Below are positions 62,994 through 64,000 of a stretch of 64,000 nucleotides of DNA, in pieces; the first letter of the stretch is position 1, and every line of letters starts with the position of its first letter. The notes under the pieces are model-generated. The model did no database searches, was not told where the DNA came from, and worked only from the letters and a program-made list of their open reading frames with translations. Origin of the DNA: Cochleicola gelatinilyticus (GTDB lineage: Bacteria; Bacteroidota; Bacteroidia; Flavobacteriales; Flavobacteriaceae); assembly GCF_001637325.1 (NCBI RefSeq), contig NZ_LRXL01000026.1, forward strand, positions 62,001 through 126,000, read 5' to 3'. The translations under genes and the position numbers were made by a program.

Positions 62994-63069
62994 TACAATT
63001 TTATAATCTACCTATCGTATTCGAATATAAGCATCCTTCTTTAAATTACAAAGCAGCCAAATAGGCACG

Positions 63070-63666
63070 TTACTTAATAAATTCAACCTCTGCATTCGGA
63101 TTAAATAAATAAATACGTCCGGAAGCTATTTCAAGACATTCATATCTTTTTACTCTTTTATTTCCTCGCTTAAACATTCTTCCGTTGGGTAGGCGAAATG
63201 TGCCTCCCATTGGGATTTCAAATATATAGTTTTTATCGTTTGGTGGATCGAATTGTTTTAAAGCCAATGATAATCTAGCATCGGTATCGCTTGTTGCTTT
63301 CGGATTTTTAAAATGAATAGCGAGCAAAGGCAATATTTTATTCGGAAAAATCTCTGGTCGTATTAAAGGCAACATAAGCACTTGAAAGGTCCGTTTCCAT
63401 TCGAGTCCGTGCGGCTTTATCGCCCTACCGTATTTCTGAAACGCTACTAAATGCGCAATTTCATGCACCAATGTCATTAGAAAACGGTATTGATTTAAAT
63501 TGGCATTGACGGTAATTTGATGCGCGCCATCGGGTAACTTTCGGTAATCGCCATGTCGCGACACTCGTTCATTAACAATTTTAAGGTGTACATGATGTAT
63601 TCGAATTAACTCGAACACAGGTGCCACCGCAGCCTTAGGGATATATTTTTCTAACGTTTCAGTCAT
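63070..63666 (-). CDS. SprT-like metalloprotease-domain protein
   Basis: A 198-residue protein with the SprT zinc motif HEIAH at residues 68–72 in LMTLVHEIAHLVAFQKYGRA, and a third ligand likely in IKPHGLEWKRTF. SprT-like domains cut DNA–protein crosslinks in SPRTN, but bacterial members are mostly uncharacterised. The C-terminal zinc ribbon of many relatives is not obvious. It is 4 bases from the SDR gene on the same strand. Confidence 0.88.
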   Translation of the reverse strand: MTETLEKYIPKAAVAPVFELIRIHHVHLKIVNERVSRHGDYRKLPDGAHQITVNANLNQYRFLMTLVHEIAHLVAFQKYGRAIKPHGLEWKRTFQVLMLPLIRPEIFPNKILPLLAIHFKNPKATSDTDARLSLALKQFDPPNDKNYIFEIPMGGTFRLPNGRMFKRGNKRVKRYECLEIASGRIYLFNPNAEVEFIK

Positions 63667-63670
63667 ATAA

Positions 63671-64000
63671 TTAAGGCGTTGAACTGGACACCTGCAAAAT
63701 TTTTCCGTTGTAAAACTTAGCTCCGTTTAAGGCGAAATCCATAATATATTGTGCCATTTCATCTGCGGTTAATGGAGCTTCATATCCAGGGAATGCTTCT
63801 TCTAACATTTCAGTTTGCACGGCGCCAAGGGCTAGCACATTAAATGATGGACCAGATTCTTTATATTCTTCTGCTAACAGCTCGGTGAGAGTAATAAGGG
63901 CTCCTTTACTACTGCTATACGCACTCAAACCAGGAAACTTTACACTCCCTTGTATGCCGCCCATACTACTAATATTTACTACATGACCGTCGTTGTTCAT
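63671..64000 (-). CDS. Short-chain dehydrogenase/reductase, C-terminal part (cut by window edge)
   Basis: The last 109 residues of an SDR oxidoreductase, running out of the window at 64000. The catalytic block is present: Ser in VVNISSMGG, and Tyr/Lys in AYSSSKGALITL (YxxxK), followed by NVLALGAVQTEML and an MDFAL–NGKILQVSS end. The nucleotide-binding N-terminus lies outside, so cofactor and substrate cannot be told. The methionine at the edge is internal, not the start. Confidence 0.9.
   Translation of the reverse strand: MNNDGHVVNISSMGGIQGSVKFPGLSAYSSSKGALITLTELLAEEYKESGPSFNVLALGAVQTEMLEEAFPGYEAPLTADEMAQYIMDFALNGAKFYNGKILQVSSSTP

Noticed and set aside
1-64000. tRNA, rRNA, CRISPR, prophage, toxin–antitoxin or defence genes
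   Set aside because: I scanned intergenic regions and protein content for cloverleafs, spaced repeats, integrases, nucleases and small paired genes and found none that could be supported.

Overview
This window is chromosomal DNA of an AT-rich member of the Bacteroidota, most likely a marine-type Flavobacteriaceae. The evidence is a str–S10–spc ribosomal cluster in Bacteroidota order, a SusC/SusD pair, four proteins with C-terminal type IX secretion (T9SS) sorting domains, Bacteroidota promoter boxes (TAnnTTTG) and almost no Shine-Dalgarno sites. No rRNA, tRNA, CRISPR array, insertion sequence, prophage or integrase was seen. No stretch longer than about 210 bases lacks a gene.

Layout. (1) 1–13873, minus strand: rpsL-rpsG-fusA-rpsJ-rplC-rplD-rplW-rplB-rpsS-rplV-rpsC-rplP-rpmC-rpsQ-rplN-rplX-rplE-rpsN-rpsH-rplF-rplR-rpsE-rpmD-rplO-secY-infA (infA cut by the window edge). 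A good promoter lies before rpsL. A 191-base gap between rpsJ and rplC holds two mutually exclusive hairpins, one followed by seven U: a candidate attenuator. (2) 14059–20290, plus: an Omp85-family barrel, then SusC and SusD. (3) 20423–33004: housekeeping and envelope genes in both directions: rlmB, rhomboid protease, rarA, a tight lipoprotein/DUF5723 barrel/exported-protein operon, a YjjG-type HAD phosphatase, a degenerate polysaccharide-deacetylase homologue, radC, a DUF1569 protein, a PaiB-like protein, mpl, a TPR protein and a DUF4136 lipoprotein. (4) 33090–40609, minus: two very large T9SS-exported leucine-rich-repeat proteins, one with three repeat modules and one with one. (5) 40715–50292: obgE, adk, purK-purE, an M3 peptidase, a T9SS-exported M28 peptidase, an ECF sigma factor with a soluble zinc anti-sigma factor, and a UbiA-like membrane protein. 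(6) 50481–64000: gcvP, a ketoacyl-synthase/methyltransferase/glycosyltransferase trio, alkaline phosphatase, an MlaE/MlaF-like ABC pair, an FG-GAP/ASPIC T9SS protein, a DUF389 membrane protein, mannose-1-phosphate guanylyltransferase, a SprT-like metalloprotein and a cut SDR gene.

How it works together. The left quarter builds ribosomes and the Sec channel. Much of the rest serves the envelope: barrel assembly, nutrient uptake, lipid transport, peptidoglycan recycling, sugar-nucleotide supply and surface proteins. The T9SS machinery itself is not in the window.

No clearly new defence or mobile system was found. The items most worth a second look are the rpsJ–rplC hairpin switch, the paired LRR surface proteins whose sorting domains are far more alike than their bodies, the deacetylase homologue without its metal ligands, the uncharacterised lipoprotein/barrel operon, the ketoacyl-synthase trio, and promoter boxes that abut start codons.
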